The notes below the pieces were generated by a model, which saw nothing but the letters and a program-made list of their open reading frames with translations, did not search any database and had not been told where the DNA came from. Below, in pieces: positions 8,345 to 20,269 of a DNA stretch of 64,000 nt. This DNA comes from Zetaproteobacteria bacterium (lineage in GTDB: Bacteria > Pseudomonadota > Zetaproteobacteria > Mariprofundales > Mariprofundaceae). Position numbers and translations under genes: made by a program. Within the stretch, counting starts at the first letter, position 1; every line of letters starts with the position of its first letter. The stretch covers positions 1 to 64,000 of the forward strand of contig PEAA01000001.1 of the NCBI GenBank assembly GCA_002753275.1, in the 5' to 3' direction.

Positions 8345-9903
8345 TGCTCTTCATCATCTGCATGGCAATTGCGCCATGCACCGCAGCAATCATTGAGGAG
8401 TTCATCCATGCCGGGAATCTCCCATGTGCCGGCTTCATAAGTGGCAATATCTTGCTCTTTGGCCCATGCCTGCATGATCGGTTCAACAATTTTCCAACTC
8501 TCTTCCACTTCATCAGCGCGTGAAAAGAGGGCGGCTTCACCCAAAAGAACATCATGAAGCAGCGTTTCATACGCTTCTGGCATGCCTGCGCCTTCCATAC
8601 TATAAAGGGCATTGAGTTTAAGTTGGCGCATGGCAGTCGATAGACCTGGTTGCTTGGCGGTCATGGAGAGTTGCATCCCCTCATCAGGCTGTAAGCGGAA
8701 CACCAGTTCGTTTTGTGGCAACGATTGCTGGGCATTGTTCTTAAAGAGGTTTTGCGGTGGTGTTTTGAAGCGAATGCAGATTTCAGAGACCCGCGACGGT
8801 AGCCGTTTTCCGGTGCGTAAAACAAAGGGGACATTTTGCCAACGCCAGTTGTCGATATAAAATTTTACCGCCGCAAAGGTTTCAGTGCAGGAGTTGTGGG
8901 CAACATCCTCCTCCTCACGGTAGGCAGGCACCCGTTTTCCTTCAACCTTTCCATCGCTGTATTGGGCGCGTACACAATTATTTTGAAGATCATCCTCAGT
9001 AAAGGGGCGAATGGCACGCAATACTTTCATCTTTTCCGTACGCACATCATCGGCATGCAGAGAGACAGGAGGTTCCATCGCCACCAAGGTCATCACCTGC
9101 ATCAGATGGCTTTGGATCATATCGCGCAGCGCGCCTGATGTTTCATAATAGCCAGCGCGATAACCAATGCCCAAGGTTTCTGAAACAGAAATTTGCACAT
9201 GATCGATATAGTTACGGTTCCAAAGCGGCTCCAAGACACTGTTGGCGAAGCGGAATACCATCAAGTTCTGCACGGCCTCTTTACCAAGGTAGTGGTCTAT
9301 TCGGTAAATTTGCGACTCTTTGAAATAGGTCTGAAATTCGCTGTTGAGTTGATGGGCCGAGTGGTAGTCCATGCCGAATGGCTTTTCAACGACAATACGG
9401 CGAAAGCCTGCGTCCTCATTGGATAGCCCTGCATCATGCAGGTTTTTGCATACCGTCGCATACCACGAGGGAGGAATCGCCAGGTAGAAGAGGACATTGG
9501 TTTTACCATCTTCAGCGGCGTGCAAGGTTTTGATCAATTCCTGGTAAAGTTGCGGATCACTTAGATCGCCACGGACAAAATTGAGTTTTTTGTTGATCGC
9601 TTGCCACGAGGGCGGGTTGAGTACCGCATCAGGGAAGTATTGCAGCAGTTGATCATGCACATAGTTGACCCAGTGCGACTGTTTCCACTGCTCGCGTGAG
9701 ACGCCAATAATGCGCGAATGGGGGCCAAGAAGATTCCAGCGGTGCATGTGCGCCAATGCTGGTAACAGTTTGCGTTTGGTCAAATCGCCTGAGGCTCCAA
9801 AAATGACGATATTGGCGGGTTCTGGAATTTCCCCTCCGACCAAACAAGCGTAGGGAGCTTTTTCCAAAGAAGGTTCTTGGTTGATGATGTCATGATGGTT
9901 CAT
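8341..9903 (-). CDS. zwf: Glucose-6-phosphate 1-dehydrogenase
   Basis: 520 residues. It oxidises glucose-6-P to 6-phosphogluconolactone. The Rossmann motif IFGASGDLTKRKLLPAL is near residue 34, and the active-site block is RIDHYLGKEAVQNLM, with the substrate-binding EKPFGMDY before it. The ATG overlaps the gnd stop by four bases, and the gene overlaps pgl by four bases. Length is at the upper end of the usual range because of an N-terminal extension of about 25 residues before the Rossmann fold. Confidence 0.97.
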   Translation of the reverse strand: MNHHDIINQEPSLEKAPYACLVGGEIPEPANIVIFGASGDLTKRKLLPALAHMHRWNLLGPHSRIIGVSREQWKQSHWVNYVHDQLLQYFPDAVLNPPSWQAINKKLNFVRGDLSDPQLYQELIKTLHAAEDGKTNVLFYLAIPPSWYATVCKNLHDAGLSNEDAGFRRIVVEKPFGMDYHSAHQLNSEFQTYFKESQIYRIDHYLGKEAVQNLMVFRFANSVLEPLWNRNYIDHVQISVSETLGIGYRAGYYETSGALRDMIQSHLMQVMTLVAMEPPVSLHADDVRTEKMKVLRAIRPFTEDDLQNNCVRAQYSDGKVEGKRVPAYREEEDVAHNSCTETFAAVKFYIDNWRWQNVPFVLRTGKRLPSRVSEICIRFKTPPQNLFKNNAQQSLPQNELVFRLQPDEGMQLSMTAKQPGLSTAMRQLKLNALYSMEGAGMPEAYETLLHDVLLGEAALFSRADEVEESWKIVEPIMQAWAKEQDIATYEAGTWEIPGMDELLNDCCGAWRNCHADDEEQ

Positions 9904-10829
9904 GATGCAAGGTCCTCATTGGCAGCCTTAATCGCATGGCCACCAAACCCTGCGCGTTGTGCATTGAGTATTTTTCCTGCAAAGGTATCGCGCTGACGGC
10001 TACGGAAACGCATTTGTAATGCCAGTGTGAGTACGGGTGTTGGGATGCCAAGATCGATGGCTTCATTGACCGTCCAACGGCCTTCACCCGAATCATCGAC
10101 CCAATCTGAAAGGGATTCGAGATTCCCATCGCGTTCAAGCGCATCGCCGGTTAAGTCCAATAGCCAGGAGCTGACCACCGAGCCATGTTGCCAAACGCGA
10201 GAGATTTGATGCATGTTGAGTGCAAACTCCTCTTTGGCTTGCATCAACTCAAACCCTTCGGCAAACGCTTGCATCATGCCATACTCAATGCCGTTATGAA
10301 CCATCTTAACGAAGTGACCGGAGCCTACGGGGCCCATGTGTCCCCAGCCTTTGCCATTGTCTGAGGCTAACGATGTCAGTGCTGGGGCAAGGCGATCAAT
10401 CGCCTCTTTTTCACCACCGATCATGAGCGAATAACCATTTTGCAAGCCCCAAACGCCGCCAGAAGTTCCGCAATCGGCAAATAAAACACCTTGTTCAGCA
10501 AGGCGTGCACCGCGTGTTTGACCCTCTTTGTAGTTGGAGTTTCCACCGTCGATGATCAAGTCTCCCGCTTCAAGGCCTGCTTGCAATAGTGCGTCAATGG
10601 TAGAATCAACAAATTGATGCGGCAGCATGATCCAGATTGAACGCGGGATCGGGAGCTGGTGAATAAGATCTTGCAATGATTCAGCGGCAACAGTGTGTGG
10701 AAGTTCATTTGCAAGTGTTTGGGTTAAGCCTTGATCGACATCATACACGACTACCTCATGGGCGGCTCCTGTTAATCGTTTTACCATATTGCCGCCCATG
10801 CGACCCAAACCAATCATGGCCAATTTCAT
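9900..10829 (-). CDS. gnd: 6-phosphogluconate dehydrogenase, short (GndA/YqeC-like) type
   Basis: 309 residues, the short decarboxylating form rather than the 470-residue enzyme. The dinucleotide motif is GLGRMG at 7-12, and the substrate block is DGGNSNYKEGQ then CGTSGGVWGLQNG; HFVKMVHNGIEYGMMQA carries the catalytic Lys and following helix. The acidic residue at the end of the second beta strand (VVVYDVDQ) suggests NAD+ rather than NADP+ preference; this is inference. It yields ribulose-5-P from 6-phosphogluconate. AAAGGAG lies before the ATG. First gene of the gnd-zwf-pgl operon. Upstream are mobile-element relics. Confidence 0.93.
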   Translation of the reverse strand: MKLAMIGLGRMGGNMVKRLTGAAHEVVVYDVDQGLTQTLANELPHTVAAESLQDLIHQLPIPRSIWIMLPHQFVDSTIDALLQAGLEAGDLIIDGGNSNYKEGQTRGARLAEQGVLFADCGTSGGVWGLQNGYSLMIGGEKEAIDRLAPALTSLASDNGKGWGHMGPVGSGHFVKMVHNGIEYGMMQAFAEGFELMQAKEEFALNMHQISRVWQHGSVVSSWLLDLTGDALERDGNLESLSDWVDDSGEGRWTVNEAIDLGIPTPVLTLALQMRFRSRQRDTFAGKILNAQRAGFGGHAIKAANEDLAS

Positions 10830-10912
10830 AATGACTCCTTTAATGTACTTAAATTATTTATGTATTGGGCGCGTATGCTAGTGAGATGATGTGACATAGA
10901 GAATAAAAAACA

Positions 10913-10958
10913 AGGTTGAGTCCCAATCGTGCTGTAAATTCAGATTGGGACTCAACCT
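10913..10958. repeat. Perfect 16-base inverted repeat (TTGAGTCCC repeat family)
   Basis: AGGTTGAGTCCCAATC (10913-10928) is repeated as its exact reverse complement at 10943-10958, with a 14-base loop. The left arm plus loop start (10916-10939) matches 31406-31429 at 21 of 24 positions, and 13 bases recur inside the IS3 relic at 1316-1328. Every copy abuts a decayed mobile gene. It may be the end of an unrecognised element. Confidence 0.75.
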
Positions 10959-11126
10959 GGATTTGGCAACACAACCTCGGTGCAGTTATCTCAGACCAGC
11001 CATGGCCAGATAAAGATTTAGGAAGCTGCTTGAACAACATTGGCAATGCCCAACCAGCACTGCGCCAGGATGCTCGCTATAAAAAGCTACAGGATTATTT
11101 GCAAAGAAGACATTACCCGAATACCT

Positions 11127-11128
<2 letters not shown>
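10959..11128 (+). pseudogene. Relic coding fragment of unknown origin
   Basis: Reads as an uninterrupted frame with ordinary protein-like composition (LGSCLNNIGNAQPALRQDA, then RYKKLQDYLQRRHYP) ending at TGA 11126-11128. It has no start or ribosome site of its own: the frame opens inside the inverted repeat. I do not recognise the family. Together with the next fragment it looks like debris of a plasmid or phage gene cluster left between gnd and pgm. Confidence 0.4.
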
Positions 11129-12961
<1,833 letters not shown>

Positions 12962-13136
12962 TCGCGTGTGATGGGATCAACTTAAAACAGTGCCAATGGA
13001 ATCATGGAGCCACATCGTATAAATAAATGGTTGTGGTTGATGAAAAAGGTGGGTTTGTTGGTTGATCACTGATAGTGTGCAATAGATGAATCTTCAAAAT
13101 ATGTGCAATAACAAGAAGAGCAGGAAGGGGTTTTAT

Positions 13137-15314
13137 ATGAAATTGACGACACCAGCGTATCAAATCATGGAAGCGAGGTCGCACGACCCTTTTTCTTTCC
13201 TGGGGCGACATCTTGATGATGCCAAGCGTTTGGTGGTGCGCGCCTTCAAACCACGCGCAGAAAAGATGTGGTTGTTAGTCGCAGGTCAAAAAGCAAAACC
13301 GATGATGCGGGTTGAGGGCACTGATTTTTTTGAGGTGTCGTGGAACAGTGGTGATTTTGAGACCGCTTATCAATTTCGTATTGAAGATAAAGAGGGCCAT
13401 CAGTGGCAAGAGGATGATGCTTACCGCTTCGCTCCGCTCTTGGGAGAGTTGGATCTTCACTTGATTGCTGAGGGAAACCACTATCAAAAATACCATCTCA
13501 TGGGCGCACATGTGCGTGAATGTGAAGGCGTCTCAGGGGTGAGTTTTGCGGTGTGGGCACCGTCAGCTGAACGGGTCAGTGTGGTCGGAAACTTTAACCA
13601 TTGGGATGGCCGTGAGCATGGCATGCGCGTGCGCGGAAGTTCGGGTATTTGGGAGTTGTTTATCCCGGGACTGTGCGCAGGTGAAACCTATAAATATGAG
13701 ATTCGTGCACAAAATGGCGATGTGTTTGAAAAGACTGACCCCTATGCGCAACAGATGGAACTTCGTCCGGCAACTGCGAGTGTAGTATGTCATTCCGCTG
13801 GCTATGCGTGGGGCGATGAGGCCTGGCTTGACGAACGCCCCAAGCGGCAGGCTCCCGATCAGCCGATGTCGATTTATGAACTTCATTTGGGTTCGTGGCG
13901 CAGAGGTGATGACACTTATCTCAATTATCGTGATCTCGCGCATCAATTGGTCGATTACTGCCGCTGGATGGGATATACCCATATTGAATTAATGCCCGTG
14001 ACAGAACACCCCTTTGATGGCTCTTGGGGCTATCAAGCGGTAGGTTATTTTGCCCCAACAAGTCGTTTTGGAACCCCCGATGATTTCCGTTATTTTGTCG
14101 ATTACTGCCATCGACATGGCCTCGGCGTATTTTTGGATTGGGTGCCTGCCCATTTTCCTAAAGATGCGCATGGGTTGGCCCGTTTTGATGGAACGGCACT
14201 GTATGAACATGAAGATCCAAGGTTAGGTGAGCACCGTGATTGGGGCACTTATATTTTTAACTTTGGTCGCAATGAGGTGCGTAACTTTTTGATTGCCTCA
14301 GCACTTTTTTGGCTTGATGAGTACCATATTGATGGTCTGCGTGTTGATGCGGTGGCTTCGATGCTCTATCTCGATTATTCGCGCAATGATGGTGAATGGT
14401 TACCCAATCAATATGGTGGGCGTGAAAATTTAGAGGCGGTTGAATTTTTAAAACAATTTAACTGCCTGGTTCACGAACGCTTCCCTGGGGCAGTAACCAT
14501 GGCTGAAGAGTCTACCTCGTGGCCAATGGTCTCCCGCCCGACCTATTTGGGGGGGCTTGGCTTTACCATGAAGTGGAACATGGGCTGGATGAATGACACC
14601 CTCTCTTATTTTGAGAATAATCCGATTCATCGCTCTTATCACCACCATCAACTTACATTTTCAATGATGTATGCCTTCACTGAAAACTTTGTCTTGCCCT
14701 TCTCCCATGATGAAGTGGTGCATGGCAAACGCTCTATGCTTGAAAAGATGCCAGGCGATGATTGGCAGAAATTTGCCAATTTGCGGTTGCTCTATGCCTA
14801 CATGTTTATGCACCCCGGTAAAAAATTGCAATTCATGGGGGATGAGTTTGGGCAGCGCACCGAGTGGAACTACGACAGTGAACTGCCGTGGGCGGAGAGC
14901 GAATTGGAATCGCATCGTGGATTGCAAACCTTGGTGCGTGATCTTAACCATCTCTATGGTGAGATTCCGGCCCTGCATGCCTATGACTTTGATTCACAAG
15001 GCTTTGAGTGGATTGATTGCAATGATACCGAACAATCGGTGATGAGTTTTAGACGCAAAGATGGTCAAGGTCATGAGGTGGTGGTGATATTAAATCTTAC
15101 ACCTGTGCCACGATTTGGTTATCGTTTGGGCGTTCCTTGTCACGGATATTATGAAGAGATTCTTAATACCGATGCCGCCATGTATGGAGGATCCAATGTT
15201 GGTAATGGTGGGGGGCAGCATACCGAACCGTTGGGATGGATGGGGTTACCTGCATCTGTTGTGCTCACCTTGCCACCCTTGGCTTGTATAGGTTTATTGC
15301 GTAGCCATGAATGA
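13137..15314 (+). CDS. glgB: 1,4-alpha-glucan branching enzyme (GH13)
   Basis: 725 residues. It introduces alpha-1,6 branches in glycogen. Order: N-terminal CBM48-like module ([10 protein letters not shown]; second copy [20 protein letters not shown]), the GH13 barrel and a C-terminal beta domain. Catalytic motifs are [17 protein letters not shown] (nucleophile Asp), [14 protein letters not shown] (acid/base Glu) and [16 protein letters not shown] chose the ATG at 13137 because AGGAAGG lies nine bases before it; an in-frame ATG at 13086 adds an unconserved leader. It lies 175 bases after pgm on the same strand. Confidence 0.97.
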   Translation: MKLTTPAYQIMEARSHDPFSFLGRHLDDAKRLVVRAFKPRAEKMWLLVAGQKAKPMMRVEGTDFFEVSWNSGDFETAYQFRIEDKEGHQWQEDDAYRFAPLLGELDLHLIAEGNHYQKYHLMGAHVRECEGVSGVSFAVWAPSAERVSVVGNFNHWDGREHGMRVRGSSGIWELFIPGLCAGETYKYEIRAQNGDVFEKTDPYAQQMELRPATASVVCHSAGYAWGDEAWLDERPKRQAPDQPMSIYELHLGSWRRGDDTYLNYRDLAHQLVDYCRWMGYTHIELMPVTEHPFDGSWGYQAVGYFAPTSRFGTPDDFRYFVDYCHRHGLGVFLDWVPAHFPKDAHGLARFDGTALYEHEDPRLGEHRDWGTYIFNFGRNEVRNFLIASALFWLDEYHIDGLRVDAVASMLYLDYSRNDGEWLPNQYGGRENLEAVEFLKQFNCLVHERFPGAVTMAEESTSWPMVSRPTYLGGLGFTMKWNMGWMNDTLSYFENNPIHRSYHHHQLTFSMMYAFTENFVLPFSHDEVVHGKRSMLEKMPGDDWQKFANLRLLYAYMFMHPGKKLQFMGDEFGQRTEWNYDSELPWAESELESHRGLQTLVRDLNHLYGEIPALHAYDFDSQGFEWIDCNDTEQSVMSFRRKDGQGHEVVVILNLTPVPRFGYRLGVPCHGYYEEILNTDAAMYGGSNVGNGGGQHTEPLGWMGLPASVVLTLPPLACIGLLRSHE

Positions 15315-15376
15315 AGTGAGGATGGGGTCGCTTTGAAGAAAGTGATGCAGGACTGACAACCTATACCATAGAATTT

Positions 15377-18286
15377 TTGTATCGACAGGGATATTTTTTG
15401 AATCACTATTTTTTATTGGAAATGCCAACGGGAATGGTTCTGAATCAGCAGTACCATCCGTTTTTCGTCTTTCTTTCACTGTTGGTAATGGTTTTTTCCG
15501 CCTATACAACGATTCGCCTTTTGGTTCATTTGCGTTTTGATTATTTGAGCCAGGCCGAATCGCGTTGGTGGTGGCTTGTTGCCTCGTTTGCATTGGGCGG
15601 TGGCATTTTTGCTATGCATTTTGTGGCGATGTTGGCTTTCTCGATCGCTGTGAAAATCAGCTATGATTTGGGTCTAACACTGTTGTCGATGTTGGTCATT
15701 GTTGTCGTTTCTGCGTATCTGTTACGCCAAGTGCAGAAGCCTGTGCTTTCCCATTTTCAATTGGCGATCTCTTCTGTTTTGGTAGGGCTTGGTATTTCAT
15801 CGATGCACTACCTGGGCATGGAGGCGGTTATTGCTTCCGCATTGATGTTGTATCAGCCGATCTATTGGATCGCCTCCATTGTTATTGCGGTTGTCGTTTC
15901 AGCGGTTGCGATTGTACTTTTACGCTACACACTGGATGAACAAAAGAAGCTATCGAAAATAAAGAAAATGAGTATTGCGCTGTTGATCGCCATTGGCGCT
16001 GCAACGATTCATTACTCAGGAATGGTCGCTACGGTATTTTATAGCGGTGGTGTTTGTGGGAGCCATCATATCATCTTCGATATTGAGATGGACGCCAGTG
16101 ACTTGGCCATTTTGGTCGTATTGATTGCAATAACATTGTTAGCGATTGCGTTGGTTATTTCCGTGGTGATTGAGAAGTTCCATTTTCTTTTGGGTGAAAA
16201 CAGTCGTGTCATTGAAGATCTTGTTTTTGCGCGAACGATGGAGATTCATCAGGCAAAACTTGAAACCGATTTAATTTTAGACTCGATGAATGAAGGGGTT
16301 GTATTGCTTGATGCGCAGGCGGTGATGAAGCGCGTCAATCAAAGTATTTGTGATCTTCTAGGATATGATGCATCCGAGTTGATCGATCAACCCGTCAGCC
16401 TGCTGTTTGCTGATGCGGGTGAAGATGACCATTTTCTTGAACGAAAAGTTTTACCGTTAGTGAATAGCAAATTACAACTGGCTTTCAACTATCAGAATAA
16501 GCAATTTTTTGAGAATATTGAGCAGGCGCCTATGGCGGTACTGATTGTCGATGCACATGGGCACATTATTAGCTTTAATCCCAAGGCGGCAGCACTTTTT
16601 GGTTACGCTAAACGCGAGGTATTGTATCAATCGGTTCATCATCTTGTTCCATTTCATCTACGCAAAGGGCATGAAGATTCATTGAAAGAATTTATGCACA
16701 GCGCGCGCATAACAAAGGGAGCACGGCTTCATCATCTGGGCGAAGCAAGAGTGCTTGAAGCGTTGCATCAAAATGGTTCAACCTTTCAAGTGGAGATTGC
16801 TTTGTTGCCTTTTTTAATGGCGGATACCTCTTGCGTTGTTGCTGCTCTTCGCGATGTAGAGCATGATGCCAGTTGGGATAACCTTATGAAAGAGAGTGCC
16901 TTTGGTGAGATGATTACAGAATCCAACGATGAGTTTGCATCGATGGTCGAACTGCAGAGAAAAGATGGCCAACAGTGTAATGTTCTGATTTCTGGAACTT
17001 CAACGCTTGATGAAGCGGCGCAAATTACAGGTGCAGTATTGGTTTTTAATGATATCAGTAAGTATTTGCAAGCGATCAAAGAGGTTGAGAAGGCTGAAAT
17101 GAATGTGTTGGCCGAACAACAAAAGCGGTTGGAATCCTTGGGGTTGATGGCGAGTAGTGTCGCCCATGATTTTAACAACTTGCTTACACCGATTATTGGC
17201 CATGTTGAAATGGTGATGAGCTCGATGCCGGAAGAGTCTCGTAACTACATTTCACTTCAGAATGCACTGGATGCCGCATTTCAGGCAGCGCGTTTGTCCA
17301 AACAGATGCTAAGTTATTCGGGTTCGGGGCGAATGAGTTCCACCACCATGGATGTCGGCACATTGATTAAAGGAATGCAGTCAGTGTTGGTTAGCTCGAT
17401 TGCACCGCATGTGAATTTGCAATTTAATTATTTGGATCAGCAATTGTTGATTGCGATCGATGTTTCCGAGGTTGAACAGGTGTTACTTAATATGGTGATC
17501 AATGCCTCTGATGCGATGAATGGTCGCCCTGGTGATGTTCGCGTATTTGAAATTTTCCAAGAGATCGATCAATCATTTTTAATGAATCCTCATACCTACA
17601 GTAAACCAGAGGCTGTTCCTGGTCTTTATATTGGCTTCCGTGTGCAAGATAATGGCTGTGGTATGTCCGAAGAGGTGCAGCGTCAAATTTTTGATCCATT
17701 TTTTACCACTAAATTTACAGGACGAGGTTTGGGCATGTCAGCGGCCCTTGGGGTGGTTTATTCCAATAAAGGGGTGCTGCACATTGATTCAAAAGTAGGG
17801 GTCGGAACAACCTTTACGGTGCTTTTCCCCAAGAGTGAAATGGAAGTCGCAACGCTTCAGCAGCCGCATTCGGAAGAGAAGAGTGCATCCAAAATACAGG
17901 CGATTTTCCAAGGCAAAACGATTTTGATTATTGATGATGATGATCTGGTGCGATTAACGCTACAAGCGCGTCTTGATTCATTGGGGTGTGATGTCTTGCA
18001 CGCCTGTGATGGTCAAGAGGGACTCGCAGTTTATCGAGAACATCAAACCAATATTGATGCCATCATTTTGGATATGACGATGCCCGTCATGGATGGCAGT
18101 GTTTGCTTTAAAGAGCTTCAGTCAATTGATCCTAAAGTGAAAGTTATACTCTCATCGGGTTATGCGGATGAGGATTTGTTGGCAAGTTTCGAAGGAAATC
18201 CTCCTGCTGCGACGCTTGAGAAACCCTATGATATGAAAAAGTTGAAGGTGACGCTGGCGCGGATATTGCTTTTGAAACAGGGCTAA
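15377..18286 (+). CDS. MHYT-domain hybrid sensor histidine kinase
   Basis: Up to 969 residues. The N-terminus is an integral-membrane MHYT sensor with three repeats of the motif (GIFAMHFVAMLAF, GISSMHYLGMEAV, ATIHYSGMVATV), thought to bind a metal and sense O2, CO or NO. Then come PAS-like modules (about 290-560), a dimerisation/phosphoacceptor domain with His597 in SSVAHDFNNLLTP, an ATPase domain (NMVINASDAM, VQDNGCGM, GRGLGMSAALG) and a C-terminal receiver with Asp899 (LDMTMPVMDG). The longest frame starts at TTG 15377; TTG 15398 or ATG 15422 are alternatives, and none has a strong ribosome site. It lies 62 bases after glgB, so it may be co-transcribed with pgm-glgB. Output target is unknown. 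Confidence 0.9.
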   Translation: MYRQGYFLNHYFLLEMPTGMVLNQQYHPFFVFLSLLVMVFSAYTTIRLLVHLRFDYLSQAESRWWWLVASFALGGGIFAMHFVAMLAFSIAVKISYDLGLTLLSMLVIVVVSAYLLRQVQKPVLSHFQLAISSVLVGLGISSMHYLGMEAVIASALMLYQPIYWIASIVIAVVVSAVAIVLLRYTLDEQKKLSKIKKMSIALLIAIGAATIHYSGMVATVFYSGGVCGSHHIIFDIEMDASDLAILVVLIAITLLAIALVISVVIEKFHFLLGENSRVIEDLVFARTMEIHQAKLETDLILDSMNEGVVLLDAQAVMKRVNQSICDLLGYDASELIDQPVSLLFADAGEDDHFLERKVLPLVNSKLQLAFNYQNKQFFENIEQAPMAVLIVDAHGHIISFNPKAAALFGYAKREVLYQSVHHLVPFHLRKGHEDSLKEFMHSARITKGARLHHLGEARVLEALHQNGSTFQVEIALLPFLMADTSCVVAALRDVEHDASWDNLMKESAFGEMITESNDEFASMVELQRKDGQQCNVLISGTSTLDEAAQITGAVLVFNDISKYLQAIKEVEKAEMNVLAEQQKRLESLGLMASSVAHDFNNLLTPIIGHVEMVMSSMPEESRNYISLQNALDAAFQAARLSKQMLSYSGSGRMSSTTMDVGTLIKGMQSVLVSSIAPHVNLQFNYLDQQLLIAIDVSEVEQVLLNMVINASDAMNGRPGDVRVFEIFQEIDQSFLMNPHTYSKPEAVPGLYIGFRVQDNGCGMSEEVQRQIFDPFFTTKFTGRGLGMSAALGVVYSNKGVLHIDSKVGVGTTFTVLFPKSEMEVATLQQPHSEEKSASKIQAIFQGKTILIIDDDDLVRLTLQARLDSLGCDVLHACDGQEGLAVYREHQTNIDAIILDMTMPVMDGSVCFKELQSIDPKVKVILSSGYADEDLLASFEGNPPAATLEKPYDMKKLKVTLARILLLKQG

Positions 18287-18365
18287 TCGATGAATGAGGA
18301 AAAGAAAAAAATGTGATTTTTCCTGTTCTCACAAAACCAATCACTTGCAGCTTATGGTTTTAGCA

Positions 18366-18411
18366 GGTCATCCATGGCCTGCACGGATACTCTGACTGAT
18401 TCAGAATATCC
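18366..18411. repeat. REP-like palindromic repeat, copy 1
   Basis: Contains CTGCACGGATACTCTGA followed by a near-palindromic TTCAGAATATCC, giving a stem (GGATACTCTGA / TTCAGAATATCC, one mismatch). The CTGCACGGATA(C/T)TCT block recurs at 42989-43003. It lies between the convergent kinase and gloB genes and may also act as a transcription end. Confidence 0.5.
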
Positions 18412-19224
18412 TTAAAAGTGATTGCGTCGCTCACGCAAATGGGTGAAAACATCCTCTGAGCGTGCGGTGCATGTGGGAGGAAAGTTGAGCTGATTTTCTC
18501 TTGTATAATCTTGGCAAAATTCTTTCTCCATGGGCCAAAGAAAAGGGTTGGTTGCGATCTCCATGCCGACAGTGGTTGGAATAGTTGGTAAATCTTGTGC
18601 GCGCCGTGCTTGATCGTATGCGGTGCGGACGGTGAGGGCTTGTAGATTAGGACGAATGGCATTGGCAAAAGCGAGATTGGCCAGCGTATATTCATGGGCG
18701 CAATAAATGCTGGTTTTGGGATCCAGGGCAGTTATTTTTTGCAGTGAATGCCACATTTCAGTACAGGTTCCTTCAAAAACTCGACCGCAGCCGGCACCAA
18801 AAATAAGGTCGCCACAAAAGAGCGCATCGTCAATCTGCAAAACAATATGTCCATGTGTATGCCCTGGGGTTGCAATGATTTGCGCGGGTAAGCCGCCGAT
18901 CATCACTTGCGCTGAAGCTTCAACAAAAACATCAATGGCAGGAATACGCGCCGCATCATGTTTGTACCCGACAACGCTGCAGTGGTAGCGCTCTTTTAAA
19001 GGAATATTGCCATCGGTGTGATCCCAGTGGTGATGGGTGTTAAATATATGGGTGGGTATGATGCCCAACGGTTCGCAGGCATTGATTACGCATTGGGCCT
19101 CGCCAGGATCAATAATAAGGGTCGTTGGATCCCCCACCAGGGTGCTGCGAACCATGTAGATATAGTTATCCCTTAAGGCGGGGATTTGGTAGAGTTCAAA
19201 CGATGGGTGATGGTATGTCCACAT
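18412..19224 (-). CDS. gloB: Hydroxyacylglutathione hydrolase (glyoxalase II)
   Basis: 270 residues. It hydrolyses S-lactoylglutathione to lactate and glutathione, the second step of methylglyoxal removal. The metallo-beta-lactamase metal motif is FNTHHHWDHTDGN (THxHxDH), with further ligands in TPGHTHGH, FCGDLIFGAGCGR and YCAHEYTLANL. The C-terminal helical HAGH domain is shorter and less typical than in E. coli GloB. Glyoxalase I is not in the window. Confidence 0.93.
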   Translation of the reverse strand: MWTYHHPSFELYQIPALRDNYIYMVRSTLVGDPTTLIIDPGEAQCVINACEPLGIIPTHIFNTHHHWDHTDGNIPLKERYHCSVVGYKHDAARIPAIDVFVEASAQVMIGGLPAQIIATPGHTHGHIVLQIDDALFCGDLIFGAGCGRVFEGTCTEMWHSLQKITALDPKTSIYCAHEYTLANLAFANAIRPNLQALTVRTAYDQARRAQDLPTIPTTVGMEIATNPFLWPMEKEFCQDYTRENQLNFPPTCTARSEDVFTHLRERRNHF

Positions 19225-19280
19225 GCTGCGAGCGTATCTCCATCCATTGTAAAAACCAAATAAGAATGGAGAAGTTCACC

Positions 19281-20243
19281 ATGTCCCACGGATCAAGCAA
19301 GACTGTCATTACTGCCATTGCCGGAAATTTTATTGTGACCATCGCAAAGTTTATTGGTTTTTCACTCTCGGGTTCAAGCGCGTTGTTGGCGGAAGCTGTT
19401 CACTCCTTGGCAGACACTTCCAATCAGGCGCTACTCTATTTGGGGCTGCGGCGATCATTGCGTCAGGCCGATACAGACCATCACTTTGGCTATGGTCAGG
19501 AACAATATTTCTGGAATCTGGTCTCAGCGGTGACGATCTTTTTTATTGGCTGTGTCTATACGGTGATGCATGCCGTAGATCAGGTGCAACATGGCCATGA
19601 CCCCCAGCTATCGTTGGTTGCTTTTGCGATTTTAGGTGTCGCTTTTTTGGTTGAAGGTTACTCATTTTTTGTGGCCCTGATGGAGTTTACACGGCAGAGA
19701 AAAGAGGCGGGAAAAACATTTAAGGCCTATTTTGTGGAGACGCGCGACCCAACGACACTGGCAGTTTTAATTGAAGATTCGGTGGCGATGTTGGGCTTGG
19801 TGTTGGCGCTGGTGGGGATGGGCATGTCGATGTGGTTAGGGTCGGGGATTTTTGATGGTATTGCTGCAATATGCATCGGCTTGCTGATGGGATTTTTGGC
19901 GGTATTTTTGGCAATGGTGAACCGTAAGTATCTATTGAATCGGTCGGATGACCATCTAACAGAAATTGCGACCCGCGTGTGGGCCAATGATAAGCGGGTT
20001 CAAGGCGTGCATCGTTTAAATAGCATTGTTTTATCACCCACTGAGAGTGTGTTGATGGTCGAGTTGGAGTTGCGCGAAGAGGCGATGTTTGCCGATATGA
20101 GCGCACAAGAGGTGGAGCGTGCTGTGCTCTTTATGCGCAAGTTGAACAGTGCGCGGCAAGATCTGGAAGATAATGTGATGCGAGAAGCGCCTTCCGCAAA
20201 ACATATTTTTGTCGAGTTTACTTTACCCAAGCATGTTGAATAA
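19281..20243 (+). CDS. Cation diffusion facilitator (CDF) transporter, SLC30A9-like subgroup
   Basis: 320 residues with about six membrane segments. TM2 carries ALLAEAVHSLADTSNQ, the HxxxD metal site of CDF proteins. The loop DTDHHFGYGQEQYFW is characteristic. TM5 reads DPTTLAVLIEDSVAMLGL, with Glu-Asp where zinc exporters have HxxxD; this is typical of the group near mammalian SLC30A9. The C-terminal domain (from about 215) is a cytoplasmic dimer domain. Likely exports Zn2+, Mn2+ or Co2+ against proton; substrate is not decidable here. I place the start at 19281 (GGAG upstream); a longer frame would overlap gloB antisense. Confidence 0.9.
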   Translation: MSHGSSKTVITAIAGNFIVTIAKFIGFSLSGSSALLAEAVHSLADTSNQALLYLGLRRSLRQADTDHHFGYGQEQYFWNLVSAVTIFFIGCVYTVMHAVDQVQHGHDPQLSLVAFAILGVAFLVEGYSFFVALMEFTRQRKEAGKTFKAYFVETRDPTTLAVLIEDSVAMLGLVLALVGMGMSMWLGSGIFDGIAAICIGLLMGFLAVFLAMVNRKYLLNRSDDHLTEIATRVWANDKRVQGVHRLNSIVLSPTESVLMVELELREEAMFADMSAQEVERAVLFMRKLNSARQDLEDNVMREAPSAKHIFVEFTLPKHVE

Positions 20244-20269
20244 GGGTGACGGAGAAGGTTTGCGCTTGA

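Noticed and set aside
12962-13136. Hairpin TTGATC/GATCAA as a terminator between pgm and glgB
   Set aside because: Only six base pairs and no T-run follow it.
19125-19280. Longer start for the CDF transporter
   Set aside because: It overlaps gloB antisense and lacks a family-like N-terminus; GGAG precedes 19281.
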